A DNA stretch of 9,823 nt, from the NCBI GenBank assembly GCA_905207905.1, contig CAJLNC010000090.1, forward strand, positions 1-9,823, written 5' to 3'. This DNA is from an uncultured Lachnospiraceae bacterium (GTDB lineage Bacteria > Bacillota_A > Clostridia > Lachnospirales > Lachnospiraceae). The position numbers were made by a program, and so were the translations under genes. Below the pieces are notes generated by a model that was not told where the DNA came from, did not search any database, and was given only the letters and a program-made list of their open reading frames with translations. Below, piece by piece: positions 1-5,345 of the stretch (positions within the stretch are counted from its first letter, which is position 1; each line of letters opens with the position of its first letter).

Positions 1-37
1 GCAAAGACTTGGTATTCAGTGTCTTAATGTGTTTCAT
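1..37 (-). CDS. scfA: Probable SCIFF six-cysteine ranthipeptide precursor, N-terminal fragment (cut by window edge)
   Basis: Only 12 codons and one base are visible: ATG at 37-35 reads MKHIKTLNTKSL and then leaves the window. The start is strong, with AAGGAGG at 51-45 and a 7-nt spacer. From memory of the family, SCIFF peptides (six cysteines in forty-five residues, nearly universal in Clostridia) open with MKHIKT followed by a short polar stretch, which this matches. SCIFF is the precursor of a ribosomally made peptide that a dedicated radical SAM/SPASM enzyme cross-links through thioether bonds; that maturase gene would be expected next, to the left of base 1. The cysteine-rich part that would prove the call lies outside the window. 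It could instead be another small protein with a similar start. The ATG, reading frame and binding site are seen directly; the family name is an inference from twelve residues. Confidence 0.6.
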   Translation of the reverse strand, partial: MKHIKTLNTKSL

Positions 38-57
38 ACTTAAGCCTCCTTCTTTCA

Positions 58-84
58 GATTCCTTCCAGCGTAACGCTAGAATC
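58..84 (-). other. Nested hairpin in the 5' leader of the SCIFF gene
   Basis: The outer arms GATTC (84-80) and GAATC (62-58) enclose an inner stem AGCG/CGCT (78-75 with 71-68) around a 3-nt loop. The structure would form in a leader of about 55 nt and ends 7 nt before the AAGGAGG binding site. It might stabilise the message or modulate ribosome access. There is no U-tract after it, so it is not an intrinsic terminator. Only the pairing is visible; the role is inferred. Confidence 0.4.
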
Positions 85-98
85 CATAGTTCTTGGCT

Positions 99-127
99 AT
101 TATACCATAGCTTTTCCCAATTTAAAA
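99..127 (-). promoter_or_regulatory. Promoter candidate for the SCIFF gene
   Basis: A perfect TATAAT sits at 104-99 and is preceded by TGG, giving an extended -10 (TGn). With a 17-nt spacer the -35 would be TTTTAA (127-122), a poor match that the extended -10 could offset. Transcription would start near base 92, about 55 nt before the ATG at 37. The -35 lies inside one arm of the inverted repeat at 124-155. Confidence 0.6.
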
Positions 128-155
128 GAGGTTTTTAGCAGTTTCGACCTCTTTT
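124..155. repeat. Perfect 9-bp inverted repeat at the -35 of the SCIFF promoter
   Basis: AAAAGAGGT (124-132) and ACCTCTTTT (147-155) pair exactly around a 14-nt spacer. The shape resembles a weak bidirectional terminator, but the flanking genes diverge, so no transcript of a known gene runs into it. Its left arm covers the proposed -35 (122-127), which fits an operator better. No cognate regulator is encoded in the window. Confidence 0.45.
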
Positions 156-217
156 CTTCACCTTTTCTTCCTAAAATTCTTAAAGTTTCAGAATGTGAAC
201 TCCCCATTAGCGAAAAC

Positions 218-255
218 CAATGGAATTGAAGCAGCCCCATTTCAAAATTCCATTG
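218..255. repeat. Perfect 10-bp inverted repeat at the -35 of the hydrolase promoter
   Basis: CAATGGAATT (218-227) and AATTCCATTG (246-255) pair exactly around an 18-nt spacer. The right arm overlaps the TTGAAA -35 at 253-258. There is no T-tract on either strand, so termination is unlikely. A regulator binding site is the simplest reading; that is inference from position and symmetry. Confidence 0.45.
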
Positions 256-281
256 AAAAATCACTGACAGCATTCTATGAT
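253..281 (+). promoter_or_regulatory. Sigma-A type promoter candidate for the SGNH hydrolase gene
   Basis: TTGAAA (253-258, five of six consensus bases) is followed by a 17-nt spacer and TATGAT (276-281, five of six). Transcription would begin near 288 and give a leader of about 108 nt ahead of the ATG at 396. I see no riboswitch or leader peptide in 288-380. Confidence 0.65.
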
Positions 282-380
282 AGAAGCATAATCCGATAGA
301 ACATCAAATGCATCCAGCAAACCTTTTCTGTCAGATTATTTTCTCATGATGATTCCACATTCCACAGTAAAAGCAATATC

Positions 381-388
381 AAAGGAGG
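381..388 (+). promoter_or_regulatory. Ribosome binding site of the SGNH hydrolase
   Basis: AAAGGAGG lies 7 nt upstream of the ATG at 396 and is close to the ideal anti-Shine-Dalgarno match, which fixes this start. Confidence 0.85.
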
Positions 389-395
389 TCTTTCC

Positions 396-1013
396 ATGAA
401 TCTTCTGTTCCTTGGCGACAGCATTACTGACTGCAATCATAACTTTACTCCTGACAACTTAGGCCTGGGTTATGTCCGTATGATCTTCCGAAACCTTGTC
501 CAAACCATTCCTGATCTTTCGGTTTCCAATAAAGGAATCGACGGCTTTACCGTGTCACGAGTGCGGACTCTGTGGCAGAGCCTGCCCAAAAAGGAGCACT
601 ATGACCGGATTTCCCTTCTGGTCGGAGTCAACGATGTGGGCATGTGGATGGATCGGAACTATTCTTCCCATGAACTTTTCCGGTTGTGCCAAACCTTTGC
701 TGAAGAATATGCAGACCTGGCAACCGATTTTCTGGACTGCGGCATTGGCCAGGTCATCCTCATGGAACCCTTCATTTTCTGCCAACCGGAAAAGTATCTT
801 CTCTGGCGTCCCTGGCTGCAAGAACTTTCCCGCTCCATCTTCGACCTCGCCCGCACCTATGGTCTGACCTTTCTTCCTCTGCAGGAAATGTTGGATCAGG
901 CAGCCAGCAAAGACGGTTTCTCTTCTATCACTACCGACGGTATCCATCTCACTGCGAAAGGAAACCGGCTTCTGGCAGAAAAATGGCTGGAATGTCTTCC
1001 TCTCTTCAAATGA
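396..1013 (+). CDS. SGNH/GDSL-type hydrolase (lipase/acylhydrolase-like)
   Basis: This 205-residue protein has the SGNH fold signatures in order. Block I is LGDSIT, with the nucleophile at Ser9. Block II is NKGIDG, with Gly47/Gly50 as oxyanion-hole candidates. Block III is GVND with Asn79. Block V is DGIHL, with Asp181 and His184 completing the triad. Members of this clade hydrolyse ester bonds, often removing acetyl groups from carbohydrates, or act as small lysophospholipase-like esterases; the substrate cannot be told from sequence. There is no signal peptide or membrane segment, so it probably acts in the cytoplasm. Length is normal for a single-domain member. It is a lone gene, divergent from the probable SCIFF gene and convergent with the DUF1002 gene. 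The start is fixed by AAAGGAGG 7 nt upstream. The family call is secure; the specificity is unknown. Confidence 0.9.
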   Translation: MNLLFLGDSITDCNHNFTPDNLGLGYVRMIFRNLVQTIPDLSVSNKGIDGFTVSRVRTLWQSLPKKEHYDRISLLVGVNDVGMWMDRNYSSHELFRLCQTFAEEYADLATDFLDCGIGQVILMEPFIFCQPEKYLLWRPWLQELSRSIFDLARTYGLTFLPLQEMLDQAASKDGFSSITTDGIHLTAKGNRLLAEKWLECLPLFK

Positions 1014-1055
1014 CGAAACCCTTTCTTATATGCATTTCTGCCAGACAGCCCAAAC

Positions 1056-1131
1056 CAACAGAAAGCCCCGCCTAACCTGCTGGAGTGTGATCCCAGGTTC
1101 TGCTGGAGCTTTCTGCTGATTATTCTTTTTT
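1056..1131 (+). terminator. Composite intrinsic terminator between convergent genes
   Basis: The outer stem CAGAAAGC (1059-1066) pairs with GCTTTCTG (1108-1115). A second stem, AACCTG (1074-1079) with CAGGTT (1094-1099), sits inside it. On the plus strand a T6 run (1126-1131) in a T-rich tail follows about 10 nt later, serving the hydrolase gene. On the minus strand the outer stem extends to 11 pairs with one G-U (CAGAAAGCTCC with GGGGCTTTCTG) but is followed only by TTGGTTTGG. It may therefore also slow transcription of the DUF1002 gene. The remaining bases 1132-1219 are T-rich on the plus strand and hold nothing else I can identify. Confidence 0.6.
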
Positions 1132-1219
1132 GTTTATCCTTTTTTGCTTACTTTTCTTATTTATTTCCGCTTATCTGTTCTTTTACTTTTGCCGTCCTGG
1201 ATCTGCTGCCTGCCAGCTC

Positions 1220-3199
1220 TTACCGAATGACGACCGCTCTGGTGAAAGAGCTTAAGTAATTTCCCTCTGCATCATAAAGGTCTACATTGAAGGAGGTGGT
1301 GCCAGGCTGCAGACAGGTCATAGTAAATCCTGCCGTTTCCGGACTAAGCTGTGTCACATCAAAAGTAATCAGGCCCTCATCGTATCCATTGATCTCTGCA
1401 TAGGCTGCAGTATCCATATACACAGAACCAGATACTGTGCCACCTGCCCTAAGATCCGTAACAGTTCCTGTATTCAGCGCTGCTCCCGTCCCTTGAGTGG
1501 TTACATTCCAGGAAACGTTCACCGCTGCTGTGGGAACTCCCTCCAAAACAGTCGGATCTGCGGTCTGAGCCAGCACACCCTCCACGGTAATCGTATACGT
1601 CTGATTGGGCTGCATAGGAGCCATATTGATGAGAAGCTCCGTTCCGCCATTCCAGCCGTTTTCCAGCTTATCCTCTTCTGACGCGGGAACAGCCATTACC
1701 TGCTGAGAATCATTCAGAGCGATGGTGGTCACAGTTCCTTCTCCGTCTGTCACAGTCACGGTACCAGATACGGGCACCAGATTGTCATTTCCATAAGCCA
1801 GGCGGATCTGATTTTCTCCTGCTGCCAGAGCCGAGCCGTCCTGGGAAAAAGGTGCCTGTACACATGAAGTAAGCTCCAGAAGAGCTGCTTCCGGTATCTC
1901 TGTCTCAGCGGGAGCCTCTGTGGGAACTTCTGTCATGGCGGGATCTGCCGCTGGTGCTTCCGTCATGGCAGGATCTGTCTCCGGATCAGTCATAGGGGTC
2001 TCTGCCGTGCCGGGATCTGCCGCCGGCGCTTCCGTCATAGCAGGATCTGCAACCGGATCGGTCATAGGGGTCTCTGCCGTGCCAGGATCTGCCGCCGGCG
2101 TTTCCGTCATAACAGGATCCGTCTCCTGGTCACTGTAATCATCTGTGATCGTGATATCAAAAATATCATCCTCTGCAGGAGCCTCCGTCTGAGGTGCTTC
2201 CGTTTCCTGAATCGCCTCCTCATTGGTAGCGTCAATGGGCACATCTTCTCCCAGCGCAGTATCGTCCGTATTCATCAAGATACTGTCAGGATCCAAAGTC
2301 TCCGGCTCCGTCTCCTCCTGGTCTTCGTCCAGAGCCTGCAGTTCCTCCGGTTCCTCTTCCTGGGTCTCCGTTCCATCCTCACCAATACCGTCTACTTTCT
2401 CGTTCAGGCCTTGAAGATTGTCCTCTACCCTCTGAAGGGTATCCTTCATCTCCTCATAATCATACTGCTGCTCTGCGATCTGGGTCATCAGTCCGGTAAG
2501 CATGGCATAATCTTCATCCGTAAGGGAAAACTCCGGATAATCGTACTCTACCTCTTCCACTACCTCCTGGACGATCTCTTCCACCTCTTCCGGCTTCTGC
2601 ACCTGCCCCTCAATCACCTGGATCTTGATCTCATTCACAATGTTGGTGGCCTGCGTCTGTCCCACCTGGTTGGCAATGTTTCCAGTGGTAATCAGCTCCT
2701 GAGTAGCCAGCTCCTTTTTCACCGGATCCAGGGCCTCTCCGCTGGCAGATTCATAAGCCATCATAATACCTGTAAGGGCTCCGGTACCTGACACTTCAAA
2801 GGGCGAGGCAGCCAGCACATCGCAGTTCACTACGCCGGAGGTAGAAAGAGTTGTGGCAATCATATTACTGGTCACCCAGCTTAAATTCGCCGTCTTTACC
2901 TGGATACCGCCGGAGGATGTGGGGGAAACCAGGGCACAGCTGTAGGTTCTGGTTCCGATCTGCTCCAGAGGCACATAGGATCCAAGGTGCTCTCTCTCAT
3001 CCTGATTGTTAATCGTCAGGGTCTGGATATTCTGCCCCAAAACCCCAAAATACTTTAATACTGCATTTTTCTGCTCCTGGGTCAGATCCGCTCCCAGCGT
3101 CACTACCTTCTGACCGTCAGCATAGGCTGTTCCGGGAAGGCAGAGGGCCAGACATAAAGTCCCTGTCAGAAAACCGCTTAAGATTTTTTTCTTATTCAT
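1220..3199 (-). CDS. Secreted DUF1002 protein with acidic repeat region and beta-rich C-terminus
   Basis: This 659-residue protein begins with a signal peptide (MNKKK, hydrophobic core, likely cut after TAYA at residue 27). Residues about 28-205 match DUF1002, the family of Bacillus subtilis YpuA, whose biochemical role is unknown to me. Residues 203-270 are Glu-rich and predicted coiled coil. Residues 271-360 are very acidic. Residues 361-432 are three copies of a 24-residue Asp-Pro/Thr/Ala/Glu repeat. Residues from about 435 to the end look like two beta-rich, Ig-like modules (for example QTYTITVEG and TSFNVDLYD). There is no LPXTG motif, transmembrane tail or surface-layer domain, so it is either released or held non-covalently. 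DUF1002 proteins such as YpuA are roughly 300 residues, so the C-terminal half is an extension. I chose ATG 3199 because GAGAGGGG (3213-3206) precedes it by 6 nt; the frame can start at GTG 3217, but that would place the binding site inside the gene. A role at the cell envelope is inference. Confidence 0.85.
   Translation of the reverse strand: MNKKKILSGFLTGTLCLALCLPGTAYADGQKVVTLGADLTQEQKNAVLKYFGVLGQNIQTLTINNQDEREHLGSYVPLEQIGTRTYSCALVSPTSSGGIQVKTANLSWVTSNMIATTLSTSGVVNCDVLAASPFEVSGTGALTGIMMAYESASGEALDPVKKELATQELITTGNIANQVGQTQATNIVNEIKIQVIEGQVQKPEEVEEIVQEVVEEVEYDYPEFSLTDEDYAMLTGLMTQIAEQQYDYEEMKDTLQRVEDNLQGLNEKVDGIGEDGTETQEEEPEELQALDEDQEETEPETLDPDSILMNTDDTALGEDVPIDATNEEAIQETEAPQTEAPAEDDIFDITITDDYSDQETDPVMTETPAADPGTAETPMTDPVADPAMTEAPAADPGTAETPMTDPETDPAMTEAPAADPAMTEVPTEAPAETEIPEAALLELTSCVQAPFSQDGSALAAGENQIRLAYGNDNLVPVSGTVTVTDGEGTVTTIALNDSQQVMAVPASEEDKLENGWNGGTELLINMAPMQPNQTYTITVEGVLAQTADPTVLEGVPTAAVNVSWNVTTQGTGAALNTGTVTDLRAGGTVSGSVYMDTAAYAEINGYDEGLITFDVTQLSPETAGFTMTCLQPGTTSFNVDLYDAEGNYLSSFTRAVVIR
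1904..2119 (-). repeat. 72-bp tandem repeat, three units, within the DUF1002 gene
   Basis: The units are 2119-2048, 2047-1976 and 1975-1904, each encoding 24 residues built as 10+10+4 (DPxMTExPAA, DPGTAETPMT, then a four-residue DP-less spacer). By hand I count 65 of 72 bases identical between units 1 and 2. Unit 3 keeps its first half and then diverges. The near-identity at the DNA level points to recent duplication, so copy number may vary between strains. The encoded segment should be an extended, negatively charged spacer between the DUF1002 part and the C-terminal modules. Confidence 0.85.
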
Positions 3200-3242
3200 A
3201 GAAATCCCCTCTCTCACTGTAATTCCAATTCATTTCATTCGC

Positions 3243-3344
3243 ATGCAGGCTGCTGTTTGGAAAAAAACGGTCTCCCTCAAGAAACTCTCGCTTTTCGCCT
3301 TTTAGAACAATACCACCCAAAAAGCTGCCGTATCCAGCCTGCAT
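3243..3344 (-). promoter_or_regulatory. Structured 5' leader of the DUF1002 gene with alternative pairings
   Basis: In the minus-strand RNA, ATGCAGGCTG (3344-3335), close to the predicted 5' end, can pair perfectly over 10 bp with CAGCCTGCAT (3252-3243). This would close an element of about 100 nt that ends 30 nt before the ribosome binding site. Part of the same left arm, AGGCTG (3340-3335), can instead pair with CAGCTT (3327-3322) across a 7-nt loop, directly at a U5 run (3323-3319), as a small terminator-like hairpin. The two pairings exclude each other. I do not recognise a known riboswitch class. The inverted repeat is seen directly; a switching role is speculative. Confidence 0.4.
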
Positions 3345-3357
3345 CACTGACATGATA

Positions 3358-3386
3358 AGTATAGCATCCGCAGATTCAAAAGACAA
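3358..3386 (-). promoter_or_regulatory. Extended -10 promoter of the DUF1002 gene
   Basis: TTGTCT (3386-3381, four of six) is followed by a 17-nt spacer ending in TGC and then TATACT (3363-3358, five of six), giving a TGn extended -10. Transcription should start near 3351, leaving a leader of about 150 nt before the ATG at 3199. Bases 3387-3432 between this promoter and the efp terminator hold no gene. Confidence 0.65.
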
Positions 3387-3432
3387 TACTTTCCAGACAC
3401 TGGTTTTACTAACCTTTTCTTATAAAAATCTT

Positions 3433-3525
3433 AAAAAGGCTGCCAGAGAACAGAGAAAATTGAGTCTTTTCAGGTATATCTGTATATACCAAACCCAAAC
3501 GCTCTGATCCTTGGCAGCCCTTTTT
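3433..3525 (-). terminator. Large composite terminator after efp
   Basis: In the minus-strand RNA an 18-nt arm (3519-3502, starting GGCTGCCA) pairs with 3455-3438 (ending TGGCAGCC). The stem has 15 Watson-Crick pairs, one G-U pair and two mismatches. The 46-nt loop contains a second perfect hairpin, GGTATAT (3473-3479) with ATATACC (3484-3490). The outer stem is followed at once by U5 (3437-3433), as expected for an intrinsic terminator of efp transcripts. The plus strand also carries T5 (3521-3525) after the mirror arm, so the element could work in both directions. It begins 15 nt after the efp stop codon. Confidence 0.75.
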
Positions 3526-3534
3526 CAGTCACCC

Positions 3535-4092
3535 TTATACTCTGGACAGATACTCACCGGTTCTGGTGTCGATCTTCAGCTTATCACCGGTCTCAACAAA
3601 CAGAGGAACGTATACCACAGCTCCAGTCTCAACCGTTGCAGGTTTGGTAGCTCCTGTAGCGGTATCTCCCTTGAAGCCAGGCTCTGTATCAGTTACCTCC
3701 AGCTCTACAAACAGAGGCGGCTCAACCGCAAACACATTGCCATTGTGAGAACAAATCTTAACCATCTCATTCTCCTTGACAAACTTGAGAGAATCCCCGA
3801 TGGCATCCTCATTCAGTGCAATCTGATCATAGGTCTCGGTATTCATGAAATGATACAGATCTCCATCTGAGTACAGATACTGCATCTCCACCCGGTCAAT
3901 ACGCGCCTGGGGAAATTTTTCAGTGGGGCGGAAAGTTTTCTCAACCACGCCGCCGTTGATAATATTTTTTAATTTTGTTCTAACGAAAGCAGCTCCCTTA
4001 CCGGGTTTTACATGCTGGAATTCAACAATCTGGTAAATATTGCCTTCCATCTCCAGTGTAATGCCGTTTCTAAAATCACCTGCTGATATCAT
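3535..4092 (-). CDS. efp: Translation elongation factor P
   Basis: EF-P binds the ribosome between the P and E sites and speeds peptide bond formation on consecutive prolines. From ATG 4092 the protein has 185 residues, the usual length. It starts [10 protein letters not shown] and shows the KOW-like N-domain, a modification loop KPGKGAA with Lys32 at the tip, and the two C-terminal OB domains ending [19 protein letters not shown]. Lys32 is at the same place as the lysine modified with 5-aminopentanol in Bacillus subtilis; whether that occurs here cannot be told, and no modification enzyme is in the window. The longest open frame starts 15 codons earlier at 4137, but TAAGGAGG (4109-4102), 9 nt before ATG 4092, and family length both support the shorter form. 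It follows aroK by 95 nt and ends the unit before a strong terminator. Confidence 0.97.
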   Translation of the reverse strand: MISAGDFRNGITLEMEGNIYQIVEFQHVKPGKGAAFVRTKLKNIINGGVVEKTFRPTEKFPQARIDRVEMQYLYSDGDLYHFMNTETYDQIALNEDAIGDSLKFVKENEMVKICSHNGNVFAVEPPLFVELEVTDTEPGFKGDTATGATKPATVETGAVVYVPLFVETGDKLKIDTRTGEYLSRV

Positions 4093-4101
4093 AATGATAT
4101 T

Positions 4102-4109
4102 CCTCCTTA
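4102..4109 (-). promoter_or_regulatory. Ribosome binding site that decides the efp start
   Basis: TAAGGAGG lies 9 nt upstream of ATG 4092 and inside the longer open frame that would start at 4137. It therefore rules in the 185-residue EF-P and argues against the 15-residue extension. Confidence 0.85.
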
Positions 4110-4172
4110 ATAAAATCCGTGTTCTCTTTCCGGTCAAACAGACTTGACCTGACGAATATCTCTCAGTTTTAT

Positions 4173-4201
4173 ATCTTATAATACTTATTAGAATTTTTCA
4201 A
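4173..4201 (-). promoter_or_regulatory. Weak candidate internal promoter for efp
   Basis: TTGAAA (4201-4196, within the last codons of aroK) is followed by a 17-nt spacer and TAAGAT (4178-4173, four of six). The surrounding AT-rich stretch after the aroK stop offers other partial -10 matches, such as TATAAG. It would allow efp to be expressed apart from the upstream genes, as is common for efp. AT-rich sequence often yields such matches by chance. Confidence 0.3.
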
Positions 4202-4703
4202 CTATTTTTTCCTCAATCTCCTTCAAAATTCCATGAAACCCTTTGTTTTCCGTAGAAATACGGAGATCTGCCACCTGGAGATACGTCTCTTTTCGCTCCG
4301 CCATCAAAGTTGAGATCCGTTCCCTCAAATCTCCCCCCTGAAGCTTAGGTCTTACCGTGTCATTTTTCAATCGCCTCATTAAAGCATCCACTCCTGCCTC
4401 CAGAAAAATCACAGTGCCGAGTTCTTTTAAAAGAGGCCTGTTTTCCGGCTGCATGGGAAGCCCTCCTCCCACTGCCACCACCATCTGCTCCGTTTCTTTT
4501 GACAGATCTCTTAAAGCCTGTGTCTCCAGGCTGCGGAAATACGCCTCTCCCTGCTCTTGAAAAATATCTGAAATTTTCTTTCCCGTCCGAACTTCAATCA
4601 GATGATCCGTGTCCACAAATTTTACGCCCAGTTTTTTGGCCAGCTTCTTCCCAACAGTGGTTTTTCCCGCCCCCATAAATCCGATTAGAATAATATGCTT
4701 CAT
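4188..4703 (-). CDS. aroK: Shikimate kinase
   Basis: This 171-residue enzyme transfers the gamma-phosphate of ATP to the 3-hydroxyl of shikimate, the fifth step towards chorismate and the aromatic amino acids. The Walker A loop is GFMGAGKTT (residues 8-16). Asp31 and Asp33 in FVDTDH match the shikimate and magnesium-binding site. Arg57 in YFRSLE and the GGG at 79-81 are substrate contacts. Arg118 in RPKL lies at the start of the lid and Arg137 in ERKETY near its end. No key residue is missing and the length is typical. The start codon overlaps the yqeG stop in an ATGA (4703-4700), and AGGAGG (4720-4715) lies 11 nt upstream within the end of yqeG, so the two are probably translationally coupled. 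It acts in the cytoplasm. Confidence 0.97.
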   Translation of the reverse strand: MKHIILIGFMGAGKTTVGKKLAKKLGVKFVDTDHLIEVRTGKKISDIFQEQGEAYFRSLETQALRDLSKETEQMVVAVGGGLPMQPENRPLLKELGTVIFLEAGVDALMRRLKNDTVRPKLQGGDLRERISTLMAERKETYLQVADLRISTENKGFHGILKEIEEKIVEKF

Positions 4704-5200
4704 GCTCTCTTCTTCCTCCTGTAAAAGTAGAGTATGGGCTTTTCCAGATACCGCTTCAAAACAATCTGAATCTCCTCTTTCGGATGAATGGGCTTCACCA
4801 AAATCGTCCGTATCCCGGCCCGGTTAGCCCCGTATATGTCTGTGAACAGCTGATCTCCCACAAACAGCGTATTGGATGTATCTGTTTTCATCAGCTCCAT
4901 AGCTTTTTTATAATTCTTCACAGAAGGTTTATGGGCATTCTCAATAAAATGCACCTGTACGTCCTTATTAAATTGTTCCACTCTGGGAAGCTGATTGTTG
5001 GACAGCAGACAGCACTGAAAGCCAAGAGCCTTCAGTCTGGCAAACAGTGTTTTTGCCCGGTCATCTGCCGGTGCTCCATGGGGCACCAGCGTATTGTCAA
5101 TATCAAAGATGATCCCACGATACCCCTCTTTCGCCAGTTTTTCAAAATCAATCACATAGGTGGAATCCAGGTACTCGCCCGGATAAAACTTCTCCAGCAT
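4700..5200 (-). CDS. yqeG: YqeG family HAD-type (IIIA) phosphatase
   Basis: This 166-residue protein carries all four HAD motifs: FDIDNTL (Asp33 nucleophile, Asp35 acid/base), LLSNN (Ser67), HKPSVK (Lys91) and GDQLFTD (Asp116, Asp121). Spacing and the opening MLEKFYPGEY fit the bacterial YqeG family. YqeG is related to the yeast mitochondrial phosphatidylglycerophosphate phosphatase Gep4, so a role in phosphatidylglycerol synthesis is plausible but unproven here. The C-terminal YFYRRKKRA is strongly basic and could hold the protein at the membrane surface. The ATG at 5200 has AGGAG about 7 nt upstream. It lies 145 nt downstream of polC with no terminator seen between them, and its stop overlaps the aroK start. 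In Bacillus yqeG also neighbours a shikimate gene (aroE), so the association with aromatic synthesis is not unique to this window. Confidence 0.92.
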   Translation of the reverse strand: MLEKFYPGEYLDSTYVIDFEKLAKEGYRGIIFDIDNTLVPHGAPADDRAKTLFARLKALGFQCCLLSNNQLPRVEQFNKDVQVHFIENAHKPSVKNYKKAMELMKTDTSNTLFVGDQLFTDIYGANRAGIRTILVKPIHPKEEIQIVLKRYLEKPILYFYRRKKRA

Positions 5201-5345
5201 AGTTCTCTCCTCTTGCTCTGTTCTTTCTGTTGTTGGCAGTTCCTGTCAGGCCCGCTCTTCTCTCCTGCCGGAAAGAAAAGCTCCTTCTTCGCTCCTTCCT
5301 GTCTGATCCTGCCCTTCTTCTATCATTTCCTCTGTCCTCAAAGCT

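Noticed and set aside
124..155. Inverted repeat considered as an intrinsic terminator
   Set aside because: Both flanking genes are transcribed away from it, so there is no known transcript to end. An operator role is kept as the favoured but unproven reading.
1904..2119. Tandem repeat considered as a CRISPR array
   Set aside because: Units are contiguous, in frame, with no unique spacers, and encode part of a secreted protein.
1920..2138. Plus-strand open frame of 72 codons with repeated Gly/Ser/Val
   Set aside because: It is the reverse complement of the 72-bp tandem repeat in the DUF1002 gene; its repetitiveness only mirrors that gene.
3200..3217. GTG start six codons upstream for the DUF1002 protein
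   Set aside because: It would put the GAGAGGGG binding site within the coding sequence and place acidic residues before the lysine-rich start of the signal peptide.
3192..3386. Minus-strand open frame of 64 codons ending across the DUF1002 start codon
   Set aside because: It starts with TTG inside the -35 element of the proposed promoter, upstream of the predicted transcription start, lacks a convincing binding site and matches no family I know. The region is better read as an untranslated leader.
4093..4137. 15-residue N-terminal extension of EF-P
   Set aside because: The extension contains the TAAGGAGG binding site of the normal start and would make EF-P longer than the standard 185 residues.
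5246..5326. Possible 26-codon small gene between polC and yqeG (minus strand, ATG at 5326)
   Set aside because: Purine-rich spacer with a poorly spaced GAGG and a charged, low-complexity product. Nothing separates it from chance without conservation data.
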